A stretch of DNA of 64,000 nt from Paragyromitra xinjiangensis (Eukaryota > Ascomycota > Pezizomycetes > Pezizales > Discinaceae). Below, piece by piece: positions 1-11,965 of this stretch; the stretch's first letter is position 1; every line of letters begins with the position of its first letter. The notes below the pieces were generated by a model, which had not been told where the DNA came from, searched no databases, and saw only the letters and a program-made list of their open reading frames with translations. The stretch is from the NCBI GenBank assembly GCA_038503065.1, contig JBCAMK010000010.1:1116001-1180000 (forward strand), read 5' to 3'. Both the position numbers and the translations under genes were made by a program.

Positions 1-1214
1 TATTGATTGTTCGACCTCATCTGACCGAGTGACAGTCTTCGCATGGTAAGCACCGTGACCCGTCCTTCCCGTGCATCGCGTGGTAAGTGAATATACTCCG
101 TTGGCCGCGCTCCCATCTTGTCATACCTTAACGTAAAAATAACTTGATTCCTCTATTATAGCATGACGTAGGATTAGACTATAAGGTTGCTCTTAATTTC
201 AACCTTTCAGCTCCTTATTCCTTAGTTATATGTGGCTCAGGTAATTAAGTGATATGATGACATGGGAAACACGGCTACCCCACCGGACAAATTATGTGCC
301 GAGTAGTGAATCCGGGTATTAGTAATTGCATATAAGAAACAAAGTGCCGGACCAGGCACTCCGTGAGTAGAAATAAAACTACGATTGTTGGTCGGCATTC
401 GGTTAGTTGCTCAGTTCAGGTGAAAATTTCGGCTGAAAGTGGCATAGGCATCTAGCTGTATTCGTACTGCACACGTGTCTATCAACCAATAACTCCAAAA
501 GCCAGGATTTTCGGGTTCACCCTTAAATAGTACCTTGAACCCTAGTTCATCCAGGCACCTGCTTCTCTACCATTGCACAGGCGCGGTTGAGAGTAGCACA
601 ATGGTGGTACAGGGCTCGTACAACCTTTGGGAAGCACGATCATCACATACCCCGACAACGCTGGAGGATTGTATTTTTGATTAAGTCAATTGGGCCGAGT
701 ACGCAATTTCTATGTATAACAATCAGGTATTCCCGCTAGTCGTACCTTATACTCTATATCTCTGCGCAATGGTTAGAATCAGACTAAATTAATGAAATGT
801 TGTGATTCCAATGGAATAGTAAATGATACCTACAAAACCAAAACTACATGTAGAATAATAAGCATACTTCTAGTGACTAATTTGTTGGTTGTTTTGACCT
901 GACGGTCGTGAATATATACCTGGAGAATTGGTACAAAAAAAAAAAGAAAAGCGCGTATAGTTTAATGCTCACAATATCTACATGTCTGTATGTGTACCAT
1001 ACTACCAATTTTGACATGCTACTAAAAAAAAGAATCCTAAATCTTAATTAATACCCTGACTAACAGGATATTTAACACGCTTGTATGAAAATGGCCATGC
1101 AGCCAGGTAAATGCATGGAGAAAAAGAAAAAACTCGCAAAACTACAATCGTTACAGTCGTTACAGAGGAGAAATCAGTTCTTATTTTACGATATCCTTCC
1201 CGAAGAAAACACCT
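1..1214. other. Intergenic, no gene seen
   Basis: AT-rich sequence full of stop codons in all frames. One TACATGTA octamer lies at 845-852. The short frame at 1111-1320 overlaps the end of the gene on the other strand and has no protein-like character. I see no RNA gene or repeat here. Confidence 0.5.
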
Positions 1215-2006
1215 TTATGACTCCGAAAAAGTATCATTTGTCCTAATCGCCAACGCTCCGCTATCTCCCTCCATTGATAACGTGTTCGGTTTTTCCAAAG
1301 TCTCAAAGGCGCTAGCATAAATAACTAACTTTCTTCTCCATACCCGACCAGTTACCGGGTCCACACCTTCTTCCAATGTCGTTTTCATACCGGGAAGGAT
1401 CGGGTTAAACGGCGATCTCCGCCGTCCAGATCTTTCCCTTGGTGGTTCTGAGTGGAATACAGGGCTCGTAGGACAACTCCATGTTGAACGTGGGGGAGTC
1501 ATATCGTCCATAGTAGGAGGAGGGAGTTCATCCAGGCTGTGGATTCTAAGATGACGAACGGGTCTTGTGTGGCGTGGAGGCACAAATAAGCCACATTGAG
1601 GAAGATTCGAATTTCCCGGATCATGATCGCAATGATAGTCGGGATTTTCTCCAGTTATCAGAGACGGTCTCACTTCACCTTTCTTCTTCTCCTGCACCGG
1701 GATCACGATAGCAACAGCGAGTTTTTGCTCCTTCTCTCGACGCCGCGCACTCTGCCACCACAAGATGCTTCGAACCACGACCGGCCCTAAAACGATGATC
1801 GTGAATAGGCTTGCCGAGCCCATACCAGTGCTAGTAAGAGAATTTTGCACACTCTCCAGATTGACGTTGCCGCGTGAGATGTGCTGTAGGATATCGAATC
1901 GAGAGAGCAACGACATTTCGCGGTGAGGCAGGGCTGCGGCAGTGACGGCCACTATTGGCAAAGATACAGAAAGAAGATAGATTTTTATAGAGTTAAAGCT
2001 GGTCAT
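1215..2006 (-). CDS. Unrecognised predicted single-pass membrane protein, 263 aa
   Basis: I do not recognise this protein. The frame opens at a TTG codon further upstream, but the first ATG is at 2006 and gives a convincing N-terminus: a signal-like hydrophobic stretch (about residues 7-27, YLLSVSLPIVAVTAAA) followed by polar residues. A second hydrophobic segment (about 69-83, LFTIIVLGPVVVRSILWW) is followed at once by basic residues (SARRREKEQK), as expected of a membrane anchor with a cytosolic tail. The C-terminal 170 residues are rich in Pro, Arg and Ser and probably disordered. The layout therefore suggests a type I membrane protein with a very short lumenal domain. It has a single exon. 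Codon-like composition and length make it more likely real than not, but no family supports it; a lineage-specific orphan is the most likely status. Confidence 0.55.
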   Translation of the reverse strand: MTSFNSIKIYLLSVSLPIVAVTAAALPHREMSLLSRFDILQHISRGNVNLESVQNSLTSTGMGSASLFTIIVLGPVVVRSILWWQSARRREKEQKLAVAIVIPVQEKKKGEVRPSLITGENPDYHCDHDPGNSNLPQCGLFVPPRHTRPVRHLRIHSLDELPPPTMDDMTPPRSTWSCPTSPVFHSEPPRERSGRRRSPFNPILPGMKTTLEEGVDPVTGRVWRRKLVIYASAFETLEKPNTLSMEGDSGALAIRTNDTFSES

Positions 2007-4879
2007 TCCACATTCAAGGAATTCCAACCAGATATGTGAAGAACCGAGAGGGGCTTGCTATAAACATATTAGATGTAACCCCAAGGAATATATATACGAA
2101 TGTGGCAAGAAATAGTGGCGATACTTTTGGGAAGCATCAATGAAATCTGGATTAAACATGCCTTTTAGAGAGTGCGTAAGCGTTTTCATAAAATACTATC
2201 TATCAGTGTCGTTGTCAAACTGTCAAGGTATGCACGACGTTACGAGACAGAGATCGAAAGGTGCCGTTTGGCGTTTTCCGTTGGTTGAGGCCACTACTGG
2301 TAAACAATCCGGAAAATTACAGCCAAGGTTGTGAGAAGATGGCCACTTGAAAAATGCAGGTTGCAGATGCGTACGGTTGTATGCGAGCCCACGAGAAGGG
2401 GACAGGCGCGATATAATATTGTACTCGTCCGTCTGCACAGAACTCAAGTGCAAAATCCAAGCCCATGCCTGTGGGACTCTAAAACGTCCCTTTCAGCTGG
2501 TTTCATGCAATGAAAATCCAATTATGAGCCTCAATAATATACCCCACCAACGGCCCCCACATCAAATTTGATTTGTCCGCTATCTGCCAGCCTGCATGGG
2601 GCGTTCACAGCCACAGTCTAGAATAAGCAGATTCACCATTCGTAAGTTGAAGGGACCTATGGTTGAAATTTGCGGGACAAAGTCCATAATGTCGGCCTGC
2701 ATCAATCTCTCGCCGCTTCGCCGCTGTGAGATTTGGTGAAGGCGCAGCTGAGAGTGGATGTTTGGAGCCGTTGCAATGTCCCTATTGTCCTATTTCCGAC
2801 ACCTCCACCCGAATTTGGCCATTGCTGTTTCAGGGGTATCCTGCCTCTTCCGGATTAGTACAGGAGACGACGACTCTCCACCAAATTTCTGTTCAAGACT
2901 TTCCTAACGTAGTGGCAACGTAAACAACTTGAGCAAGCAGCAACGTATCATGGTGAGCACCACCATCGTTGGCCTCCATCCGTGGCTACGAGCTAGCCCT
3001 AATTAATAAAACGCGTGGCTTTCTCGAAAAGACGAGTCGCAGTTCCAGATCGACGTCAAAGGAAAGGCTTCTCTTTTTAGAATGTGGAAACCCCAGTTCA
3101 CAGGCCCCTGGCATGAAATTCCTCAATTCTCAGCTGGATGTTTACGTCTCTCGAACCAAGGTTTCTCTTTAGCATGAAAAAAAAAGACCAGGAATATCCG
3201 CGTGGGCGCTCGCCTTTCGCGCAGATCTTAGCGAGTGTGCTTCAAGATTTGGTCAAAACGAGCTGAAAAGACGGAGACGTGTTCGGTGGGGTTTGTTGAA
3301 TATAACTTGGAAGTCCGTGCATGATCAAAGCATAGCATTTACTTTCTTTATTCTATCGTTTGTCAGAAATTCCGCCAATCCCCTAGCAACAGTTCCCTGG
3401 CTGGTGCGCGTGTATTTTGCCGTGACATCTGCGGAATATGGAGATAGAGTATAGATTGATGCTTTGGTCGTGTATCAGAGACAGCTGGCATTTTCGCGAC
3501 ACATGATGCTCAGGTATCTTCCAGCGCAGCAAAGTTATTTAGAGGTGTGTCCAATTCTCAAGGTCACTCACCGCCTCAAGTATTTGAAGCTTCGAGACTT
3601 TGTGCAGCTAGCTATCTGCTGTCTTAGAAGACAGCAGGAGCAATCAGAAGTGTCGATCCCTTCCTGAGGGCTGGCGATGCATGGAAGCGAAGCCAGTTGA
3701 AGATGCACTACCCCTCATTTCGCGCTCGTGGCACAGCAGAAGAGACCAGAGCCGCAAAATGACCCGCCCTCCCCGTCGTAACGTGACACTAGTAGGCAAG
3801 CCTCTCACGCCTGACGCCATGTGAACCAGCGGGTGGTGGGTGATAAAACCAGGGAATCGAAGGAGACAATTTCGAAAAAAGGCTGCGTCTTTGGCGATAT
3901 TGTCTTAGATATCACAGCTGAACCAAGTTGACTTTTTGCTTTTGCCGATAATACAATCAAAAGTCATCGGCCTGGTGATGAACAGGGACATGGCGCATCA
4001 CTCGAGTGAAACACACCAAACATATCTTCGCGATCGATGCATCCGAGTTGTGTACTTGAAGATCGTAATCCAATGGCTTTCAGCGTAAACTCTGCTATGT
4101 TTGCGACTTGCCCGTTTGGAGATCTGCTAGAGCTCCTCAACGTTAAAATCGGAGATTATCTACAAACAATACCCTATAAACACGAATGCTATTTAATGTA
4201 CTAGAAAGATGAAAAAGATCTTGGTTTAACCTTGAGGATAAAGCAGTAAAAGGCTGTTATCTAACGAGCTCCTAGCTACAGCCAGAAGGGACGAGAAAGT
4301 CTCTGCCACAGGAACTGACTTTCAATAACAGACATGTTTTCCACCAAAAGCTATCCTTCAGCAAGTCAGGAAGAAGCTTCAGCAGTTCATGTGTCGATTG
4401 TTTCACCAGGGATGGGTTCCGTGATGATACTGGAGCTTGGAAAACATCACATGATACGTGTGAGAGGATGGGGTTTAATGCCGCATACCGCTGAATAATA
4501 CTGATTTACTAAAGGGCCACGTAGAGTATAAGTACACGATCATTCCTTCCCTAGGTCAATTTCTTTGCCTCCAACAGGATTTCAACGCACATTTTACCTG
4601 AAGGTTTATGTCAAGGATTCAGGTTAACTTGTCATAGCATACCGATATCTAGCACAAGCTTGTTCGTTTCAGGTATTGTCCGAGGATCGATGCGGATAAG
4701 AATACTCGGCTGGGGACCAAACTCGAGGACTTGGCAACAAACGTCGATATGACGTCAACATATTCACCTCCAAACCTCAGTATATAATAATCTATGAGAA
4801 GTACTCGTTCGCTCTTGCAGCCCAGGTCTCTCTGAGAAAAGGATCGATACGCTCCTCAACTCCTACCCCCAATCGCAAA
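2007..4879. other. Intergenic, no gene seen
   Basis: About 2.9 kb with only short, unconvincing open frames. A TATA-like box (TATATAATA, about 4779-4787) sits some 95 bases upstream of the next gene and is the only element I can tie to a function. No inverted repeats or tRNA were noticed. Confidence 0.5.
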
Positions 4880-5559
4880 ATGTCTTCTCTTCCTAGCTCC
4901 GGCACAATGCTTCCTCCTGCTGTTCGATATGCAAAAATTATCGGCACAGTAGGTTCTGGGATCATCGCTGGTAAGGCTCGATCTTTTTCTCTTGATTATC
5001 TGGACGTGCTAATCGTGTTGGTTTGTGGTTAGGATTATACTACACGCATTCTCGCCATACAGTTCCTTCTCTCATCGAGTCTGCTACGCCTGCAGATAAA
5101 TTAGTTAAAAGTTTTAAAAAGATCAAGTCTAAAACTGATCGTCCCGTCTTATATACACTTCTTGTGTCTACTTCCTCACTCGCATACGTCTCTTACTACC
5201 TATTCTATAATCCGCCGACTGATCAAGGAGTGTCGACAACCACATTCTCTTCACGTTCTTTCATCCCTTCTACAACTACCGAATACCCGCGGGGTTACGA
5301 GTGGGCGATGTATGGCGCCTCGGCATTGTTGTTAACAATCGTCGTCCCTTACACTAAGGTCGTTCTGAAGAATGCCCAACAAAGCCTTCTGGCGGCCGCA
5401 GAGTCGGTCGACCAAAGCGAGAAAAGGAAATTGGATGTTAAGGTAGTTGAGGATGGGAAGGTGAAAAACGACTTGGAGGAGTGGGGGAGAAAGAGTACCG
5501 TCAGGGCTGGAATAGCAGGTGCGGCTACGATAATCGCTATGGTAGCTTTGGCTAGTTAG
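4880..5559 (+). CDS. DUF1772 (anthrone-oxygenase-like) membrane protein, 205 aa
   Basis: Two exons, 4880-4970 and 5033-5559, separated by a 62-base intron (GTAAGG..TTAG with CTAAT branch site). The ATG at 4880 opens exon 1 and the splice restores the frame as a Gly codon. The protein has four predicted membrane helices: residues 18-34, about 62-82, about 110-134 and the extreme C-terminus. The spacing, the WxxYGxxALLLTxxVPYT stretch in helix 3, and the conserved Trp (EEWGRKSTVRAG) before helix 4 fit the DUF1772 family (PF08592). That family includes the anthrone oxygenases of fungal polyketide pathways, but most members have no known role. No polyketide synthase lies nearby, so a biosynthetic role is not supported here. 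The gene has a TATA-like box about 95 bases upstream. Confidence 0.72.
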
Positions 5560-7031
5560 TAAAGGGCTATTGGCGATATATTCGTTCTGACGACATGCTC
5601 TGAACGAACTGTATGAAAATGACGTAAACCTATCGTTTGGTTACTATTCCTAAGGCCAAACTTTAGTATTAGAATTGTGTTAGTAAATCGAAGAAGCTAA
5701 AATTATTATTTGCTTGGTAATAGGGGCCTTAGTTTGTAGGTGCAAGGTATACGATGGGTGAAGTTGGGATGACCGGGGCGCTCAGTCGCGGCGATCAGAG
5801 TGTAAAAAGGTACATGCATTTTCCAGCTCTAGTCATTCCAGCTCGATCTGCAAAATATATAAGTGAAGGGAAAGAGCAGATTCTGGGGGCTACCTTGGTG
5901 AACTACATGCATGCTCATAGCACCCCGACCAAGAAAAGTACGTGTATGAAAGGGAGCTTTGCTATCAAATCCACCCTCCTACTACTTCCTCCTACCAATA
6001 CCCATGTGGTAATACATAGGTAGCCCCTGGTGGTACATGTTGTGTACTACTTGCTGTGTCCGCTGACTTTGTGATCATTAGATGCTATGGTTTCAGGTAG
6101 GCTATATGCTTTTAGCCGTGGTATAGCTCTGAGATTTAGGGAAACGAGTCTAATACGGTTCTTGGTGCAAAAAGTGGTAAAAAACTAAACTAGTGGTGAT
6201 CTAAACAAGAAAACCAAACCTTTCTCTAGATTCTTGCTGGGGCCCGACAGGGCGAAGGGCGAAGGGCGAAGGGCGAAGCGTTAACCACTACACCACTTTT
6301 TTGCCGTCATGTTTGTTTCTAAGTTTACCGCCCTTTGAATGGAACAGGAGAAGTCTGGTAAACATAGAATTACACGTGTACATGTATGCAGCCCGAAGTT
6401 TAAGAAGTTCCTCTTAAAGAAATATGTTATCCTATTTTTTCCAGTTCGCATGCTTGCTCACGAGCGCATTACGAAGCATTAGTTTGGAGAACATATCTTT
6501 GTTAAGAGGATATGAAGCTCAAAGAGTAAGAGGCCCGAGTGTATAGAGCGGAGCGTCCCCGAGAGTATAGTCGACTTCAATTTTTGTGGTGGCACCTGAA
6601 TGAGTTGTGGACCGATACTTGTGCGGCATGTATGGTTCCTGCATCTGAGGTCACCACCTGTGAGCGGTTGTAATTGCATACATAAGTTGTCACTCGTGTC
6701 TTTGAAGTGTAAGGCTCGTGTACACATGTAGATTATGGGGTGTTAATTACACCTTGGACATAAAATTCGATTCATGGTATAGAAATTTGATTGATTCTTC
6801 TGTTTCTGGAGGTTTCTCGGTATTGGTTTTTACATAGCGTTGAGCGGTTCAGTCTCTTGTTTGTCCTTCTGTGTTTACAACCACCCCTAACCTACCCCAC
6901 CTTCTTTGCCCACGAAAATTCACCCTCAACAAGCTATCTCAACTGACATTAGCAGTGCAGGCGTGATCGTTTTTCTGCATCTGCTCCCGTGCTAAAAGCC
7001 TGTACTTTCATCATCCCGCTACGCATTAGGA
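5560..7031. other. Intergenic with heptamer repeat and tRNA-like A box
   Basis: No gene is supported; the 89-residue frame at 5754-6023 has no recognisable features. A short tandem repeat (GGGCGAA, about four copies, 6250-6278) adjoins, on the minus strand, a stretch that reads like a tRNA D-arm with an A-box (TGGTGTAGTGG, about 6284-6294). A TACATGTA octamer lies at 6379-6386. Confidence 0.45.
6250..6278. repeat. (GGGCGAA)n short tandem repeat
   Basis: Four near-perfect tandem copies of a seven-base unit. They directly follow (on the minus strand) a tRNA-like A-box, so this may be the variable tail of a degraded tRNA-derived SINE. No B-box was found downstream, so the SINE reading is weak. 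Confidence 0.6.
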
Positions 7032-10000
7032 ATGGGCAGTACTCAAAGGAACAGTCCGCTACGGGACGATGGTAGTGGTCCTAACGGTAGTTCCCTCTCC
7101 ATAGGCAAACTGAAGAATAGAAAACTAGGAACTCATCTAACGATTACTATAACAGCTGCGAAGATAGACTTGTTGCAAAGCAGATTCGCTGCTCTCTCGC
7201 ACCTCGCTGCTATCAGTGAGTTTCAAGCCATCTTTTATAGCTTATTAGATTCGTTTTCTACGTAGCGGATAATTGTTGGTTTCTCCTTGCTAATAATCTT
7301 AGGCCCCGCACGAAATTTACCTCGTCTACAGGGTACCTATGTTACTCCTACAGGCTATCATGAACAGGCACAGTCTGAGATCTCTTTTGATCATCACACC
7401 CCTCCATACGAGGATCTAGATATTGCCTGTAAGAGGCAGAAGGGGCCACAAGATGTCTTTAGGTTCTCCATCGGGCGTGAGTCTCTTCCTAGTATTTATG
7501 GCTAGAGATAATTTCAACTACCTTTCTGTGATCGCTGGTACGAGGCTGGATACAAACTGACTATTCTTAAGAAGCTTCTATTCCTCATGCTCTGAATCCC
7601 TTAGCATCTCCGTTCAACGACAAACCTATTAATACTCCAAATGATTCTGCTATCACCGCATCAGATATTGATATAAGTGTCTTGGGTAAAGGTTTATCTC
7701 CCTGTTAGGTTTTCTATTGGGGCGATTCTTACGTTACTAGAGCCTGTTAGGAAGCCCCTCCACGGTTCTATGAGAGGGAGAAAACCACGGGCGAAAAAGA
7801 AGCACTCCGTAGCCAGACATTTCCTGGGGCATTCTGACGGGAGTAGTGGAACTCAAGAATTTGAAGACGAAGTGACTGAGGCGGAGGGTCTTGTTGTCGA
7901 AGAAAATATGGAGGATACCAAACCTGAAGTGCCCAAAGAGATTCAAAATATGAAGGTCAAGGATATCGATGAGAAAGGGAACCTTCAAATATCCAAGGAA
8001 GTCACGCTTGAAGCCGGTTTGGGTGGAATTGAACGCGTTGCTGGGAAATTGCGCGCTCCCAGCATAGAGGGAAGTCTCTATCGGGGTTTACCACATGTTC
8101 CCGTTGGTAAGCTGAGTCCCCACCTCTTTTCTACTAAGAATATCGTATCTGACATCCATTCAGTTGGAACAGCCTCTTTGGAGACTAAGACTACAAACCT
8201 CATACCCAAATCTGATAGCGCTGGTTTCGAACCTCCTGAGGTCATCCTCCAACGGTATCCTAAGATGGCGAAGTATCTGAGTGCCATGACTACTCGGGGG
8301 AACACCACGAGGCAGGCTTTTTCCACCTCCTCAGCGATTTGCGATGCAATCGCCATTCAGCCAAGTATTCTGCCGCAAAAGTTTGAAGAAGAAAAGACTG
8401 AAGATCCAGACAAGCAGAAGTTGGTTGTTCCGTCTCAAGGTGAAAATATAAAGCCTATCTTCCTACCTCTTAGCGGTAAACTTAAAACGACAAATCTCCA
8501 AAGGAATAGCGGGGAGTCTGGAATAGTTCTTCCCGTCTCTTTTGGGAGTTTCGCTGCAGTCGAAGATAGAATGGAGGAGAAGGCCCACCTTACGGCCCAT
8601 GATACAAAGCGTTCTCAATCTGTTTCTTCACGCCCAACCCTCCCAGAGCGGTACGCGATTCCTATTATGGCTCAGAATAATGAACTAGCAGCCCAGAAAA
8701 CTACGGTACAACCAAGTCACTGTGGGTCAAGAATTGAAAAAACACGACAGCTGCCAGAGGAGGACCCTTTGATGCAGCATCTCGCATTAATTGACGAGAG
8801 ATTCTCAAAAGAGTCCGAAGGTATGGTGAATATTGAAGTGCATAGCAGAGTAATGCTGATAAACTTATTAGATTCTTTTTTCAGCAGTGGAGTGCCTGAT
8901 TTCTGCCTTTCCCAGAGTAGCTCTAGACTAGCTGAGGGGAGCATCGCGGCCTCCAGCTCTCCGAATCTCCCCAGCTCTCCAAAGACAAGCATTGTCTACG
9001 AGGATGGGGGCGTCCATGGAAATAGTATCCCTGCGCAGACCCCTAGGCAGGCTGATGGAGTAAATCTTGAGGATCCAGATAGATCTAGGCGCTCGAGGGG
9101 TCCTAGCCCTAGCCCTCATACTTCTCGCTCAAATGATGCCTTAACAACTAATCCTGAGAGATTTTTTGTGGGAGAGGAAAAACAGACGAAAGAATGGAAG
9201 AGCGTTGCTGGAAACTGGCTTGACCAATTCACGAACTCCGTAAAACCTATACCGTTTCCGAGAAGCCAGCCTTCAGTACTAGCTCGTATGCACCAAGTAT
9301 TATCTCCTGCTAGTGATGTGGCTCATTTAGATGCTGGGGGCGTTGGCACTAGGGAAGATGACGACTCTGATGGCGTTGCCCCTGGTGAATGGATCCAACC
9401 TGTAGGATTGCCCAAAAAGCAACCTACTAAGGCAAAGATTGGTATCACTGCTGAGCTTGCACCAGTCTTACTCCGACCTGCGTCGGCTTCAGTAGTGGAG
9501 TCGGCCCCAGGAAGCGTTGCTACAAGTGTTGCAGGGAGTGTTCAGCGTGGCCAAGGGACAAAGGTTGTCCCTAGTCAACCTAGTCAACCTAGTAATACTT
9601 ATTCCAAGAAACTCTTTTCGGGGTCCAATTCTTCAGTAGGTCGCGATGGATTGAATGCTATTACGTCGCGAAGCGAATTTTCCAAAGCTGGAACAATAGA
9701 AGCAGAAGCTAAGGAGAAAGTTATCATGGAGTGGCGGGAAAGAGGATTCACAGAAGTAGGAAGAATGGATGAGATAGGCTTTCCGAATTCTGGCAGCCAG
9801 CAAGTGAAACAACAAATACGGAAGCAGCCAAGTGTGGGGCTATTCCGCAGTGATGGCTGCGAGAGCGAGACAGGCGATTCTGGGAACTCGGAGAGGGAAA
9901 CACGGAAAGCTCCGTGTGAGGGTGGCCTTTTTCCATCACCTTCGGTAAGTTCTTTCTAAATCCTAGGAATCTCTATCGGAGTAAGCTGATGATTGTAAAA

Positions 10001-10912
10001 TAGAGGATTGGGGTAGTAAGTTCCAGAGTGAGAAAACACATGATGCCTGATTCTGGCTCTGGTCAAACTCATGTTCAAAGTCGTATGGTATTTGGCCGTG
10101 GCGTCAGTCCAATTCCAACCCAACCTTCTGCTCATCAACAACTGGTTGATCCCAATGTTCAAGAACTTGCGAATATCTTGAGGGGCATACAAACCAAACA
10201 AGGGATAAAGCCAAAGGTTGGCACTAGCCCAACACAGAGCAATGATTCTTTTGCCAAGACTTGGCAGGATTTTCTCACCCCTCAGGTTTCGAAGGTTCCT
10301 CAAGCCCCTCAAGTTCCTCGTTCTCTGGTGGCTCGTCAAACTTTAACAGCGGCGCCGAACTCAATGGCCCCTCGAGTTCCAGTGGCTTATCAAGCTCCGG
10401 CTACTACGCCAGCCCCAATGGTCCTACACATACCAAAGACCATATCTAGGAAGGTTTCTGCTGTTAAGCAACCAGTCGTCTCTGCCTATGTGCGTAAACT
10501 GTGTCCATTTTTTTTTGCTGGCCGATGCATCCCTGGCCAGAACTGTCCAGATCTTCATCCTAACTACGATGAGCAGAGCGGGACCTTTGTCGAAAAACGC
10601 TTTACCACCCAGGACGCATTCGAAAAAGAGGCTCTAGTAAGGGCCGAGAAGGAGAGAGAGAGAGAGAAAGCGCTGGAAGTACTCATCCAGCAGTCGAGAG
10701 ATGAAGCCGACAGGAAGTGTCACGATTCTCTTTCTTCTACAACTAGGCGGGGAGCTAGGAATATTCAGGTTGCTGCAGGAATCGTTGTTGGGAAGAACGC
10801 AAGAGGCGAAAAGGACTGGATCATCATGGATCCGGCTTCACAGAAACCTATGGATGAAGTGGAAGAGAGCGGTGGCCTGAGTTTACCTAGGGCCGGGAAA
10901 AATCACCGTTAA
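7032..10912 (+). CDS. CCCH zinc-finger protein, 1183 aa, five exons
   Basis: My model joins 7032-7215, 7303-7476, 7605-7685, 7741-9944 and 10004-10912. All four junctions have GT..AG ends and keep one open frame. The ATG at 7032 is the first in that frame. The only recognisable domain is one CCCH zinc finger near the C-terminus: Cys1048, Cys1056, Cys1062 and His1066 (spacing C-x7-C-x5-C-x3-H), the usual RNA-binding type. It is followed by a Glu/Arg/Lys-rich, probably coiled-coil stretch. The ~1000 residues before the finger are Ser/Pro-rich, low in hydrophobics and probably disordered. A role in mRNA handling is inferred from the finger alone. The acceptor of intron 2 (7477-7604) is the least certain, since another AG at 7570-7571 is possible. 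The window offers no partner gene. Confidence 0.72.
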
Positions 10913-10990
10913 CGAAACCGGGCAATCTTGAATAAGGTATATTGTTAGGTAGATTTTAAATAAAAAATGAGGAGTAGGTGCAACGAAGTA

Positions 10991-11421
10991 TTTGGGATCA
11001 AGTTAAAATGGCGGTCATTTGGTAACGGGACACAAGCGAAAACACACCAAAACGGCACCTTTTCAGTCAACTACTTAATTATGAAGAAAAATTCTAATAA
11101 CCCATAAGTCTGTAGGGAGGTCAAAGTACTTCTAGAATTTGTCCTAATAGCTTTCCTATCCCCAAAATTCCATTTTTTCATGGTCATCAATGAAAGCTGG
11201 CCTCAGCCTGGTTACAAGAACAGTGCACTTGTAAAATGCAATCAATTAAAGCAAGAATTATATATTTGAAGATGCTAGAGGCAAATCTATCTGATCCTTG
11301 AAAATGGAAAATTATCTCAAGTGTTGAGTGGTTGAACAAATGGTATGTAAAAGTGCGATTTTGGTGTGTTTTCGCGCGTGTCCCGTCACTCAACGACCAC
11401 CATTTTACTGGTCCCAAGATC
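10991..11421. mobile_element. MITE, ~430 bp, with ~70-bp imperfect terminal inverted repeats
   Basis: The left arm (about 10992-11064) and right arm (about 11346-11419) are imperfect inverted copies. Both contain ACGGGACAC then GCGAAAACACACCAAAA, preceded by AAAATGG with GGTC nearby. TA dinucleotides at 10989-10990 and 11422-11423 could be the target-site duplication of a Tc1/mariner-type element. The interior has no transposase; the short minus-strand frame inside is a by-product of the right arm. It lies about 80 bases after the CCCH gene stop and may supply or disturb its 3' end. Confidence 0.75.
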
Positions 11422-11965
11422 TATGGTGTGAATTTCCTGAGGTTAACAGTAAATATTTGATGCTGTCGCTGTTGAAATCATTCTTTTAAGTTGTAATGCC
11501 ATTTTTCCTGATTTTGGATGGTTTCGGGATTAATAGGCAGGGAATAATGGCTTGCGGTTGCAACTTTTGATCTGATTTTCTGGAAGGATTAAATAGGAAA
11601 AACTCTCAGAACTCCGAAGCGTACATGAATTTTGATAGCACCTTAAAATTTTGCCTGAGAAGTTACTTAGTTCGGCTTCTAGGAAAAGAAGGGAAGACGG
11701 AAGGGACAGATGTCTAGGTAAGCCAGAGAAAGTTTTGATCTATATGCACGTCCTTTTCTATGGCTCCAGCATGCTACTACATGATTTTATGTAGCTACAT
11801 ATAGTCCAGTACAATCTGCAACTAACATTCTGAAGAAGAATCATCAGATCCAAGTAATGATGGGAGTTAAAGCAAAAAAGGGTATTTTGAAGCCAGAACA
11901 GCTAAAAAGGCTCTTATAGCTTCTAACTGATGTTTCTAATAGACATGAATCAAAAGATTCCCTTT

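Noticed and set aside
4880..5559. Anthrone oxygenase of a polyketide cluster
   Set aside because: The DUF1772 fold fits, but no polyketide synthase, cyclase or transporter lies near, so no pathway role is claimed.
7677..9959. A separate 760-residue gene starting at 7677
   Set aside because: The start and first 63 bases lie in an intron. Splicing 7605-7685 to 7741 keeps the frame, and the 3' end is a splice donor leading to the CCCH exon.
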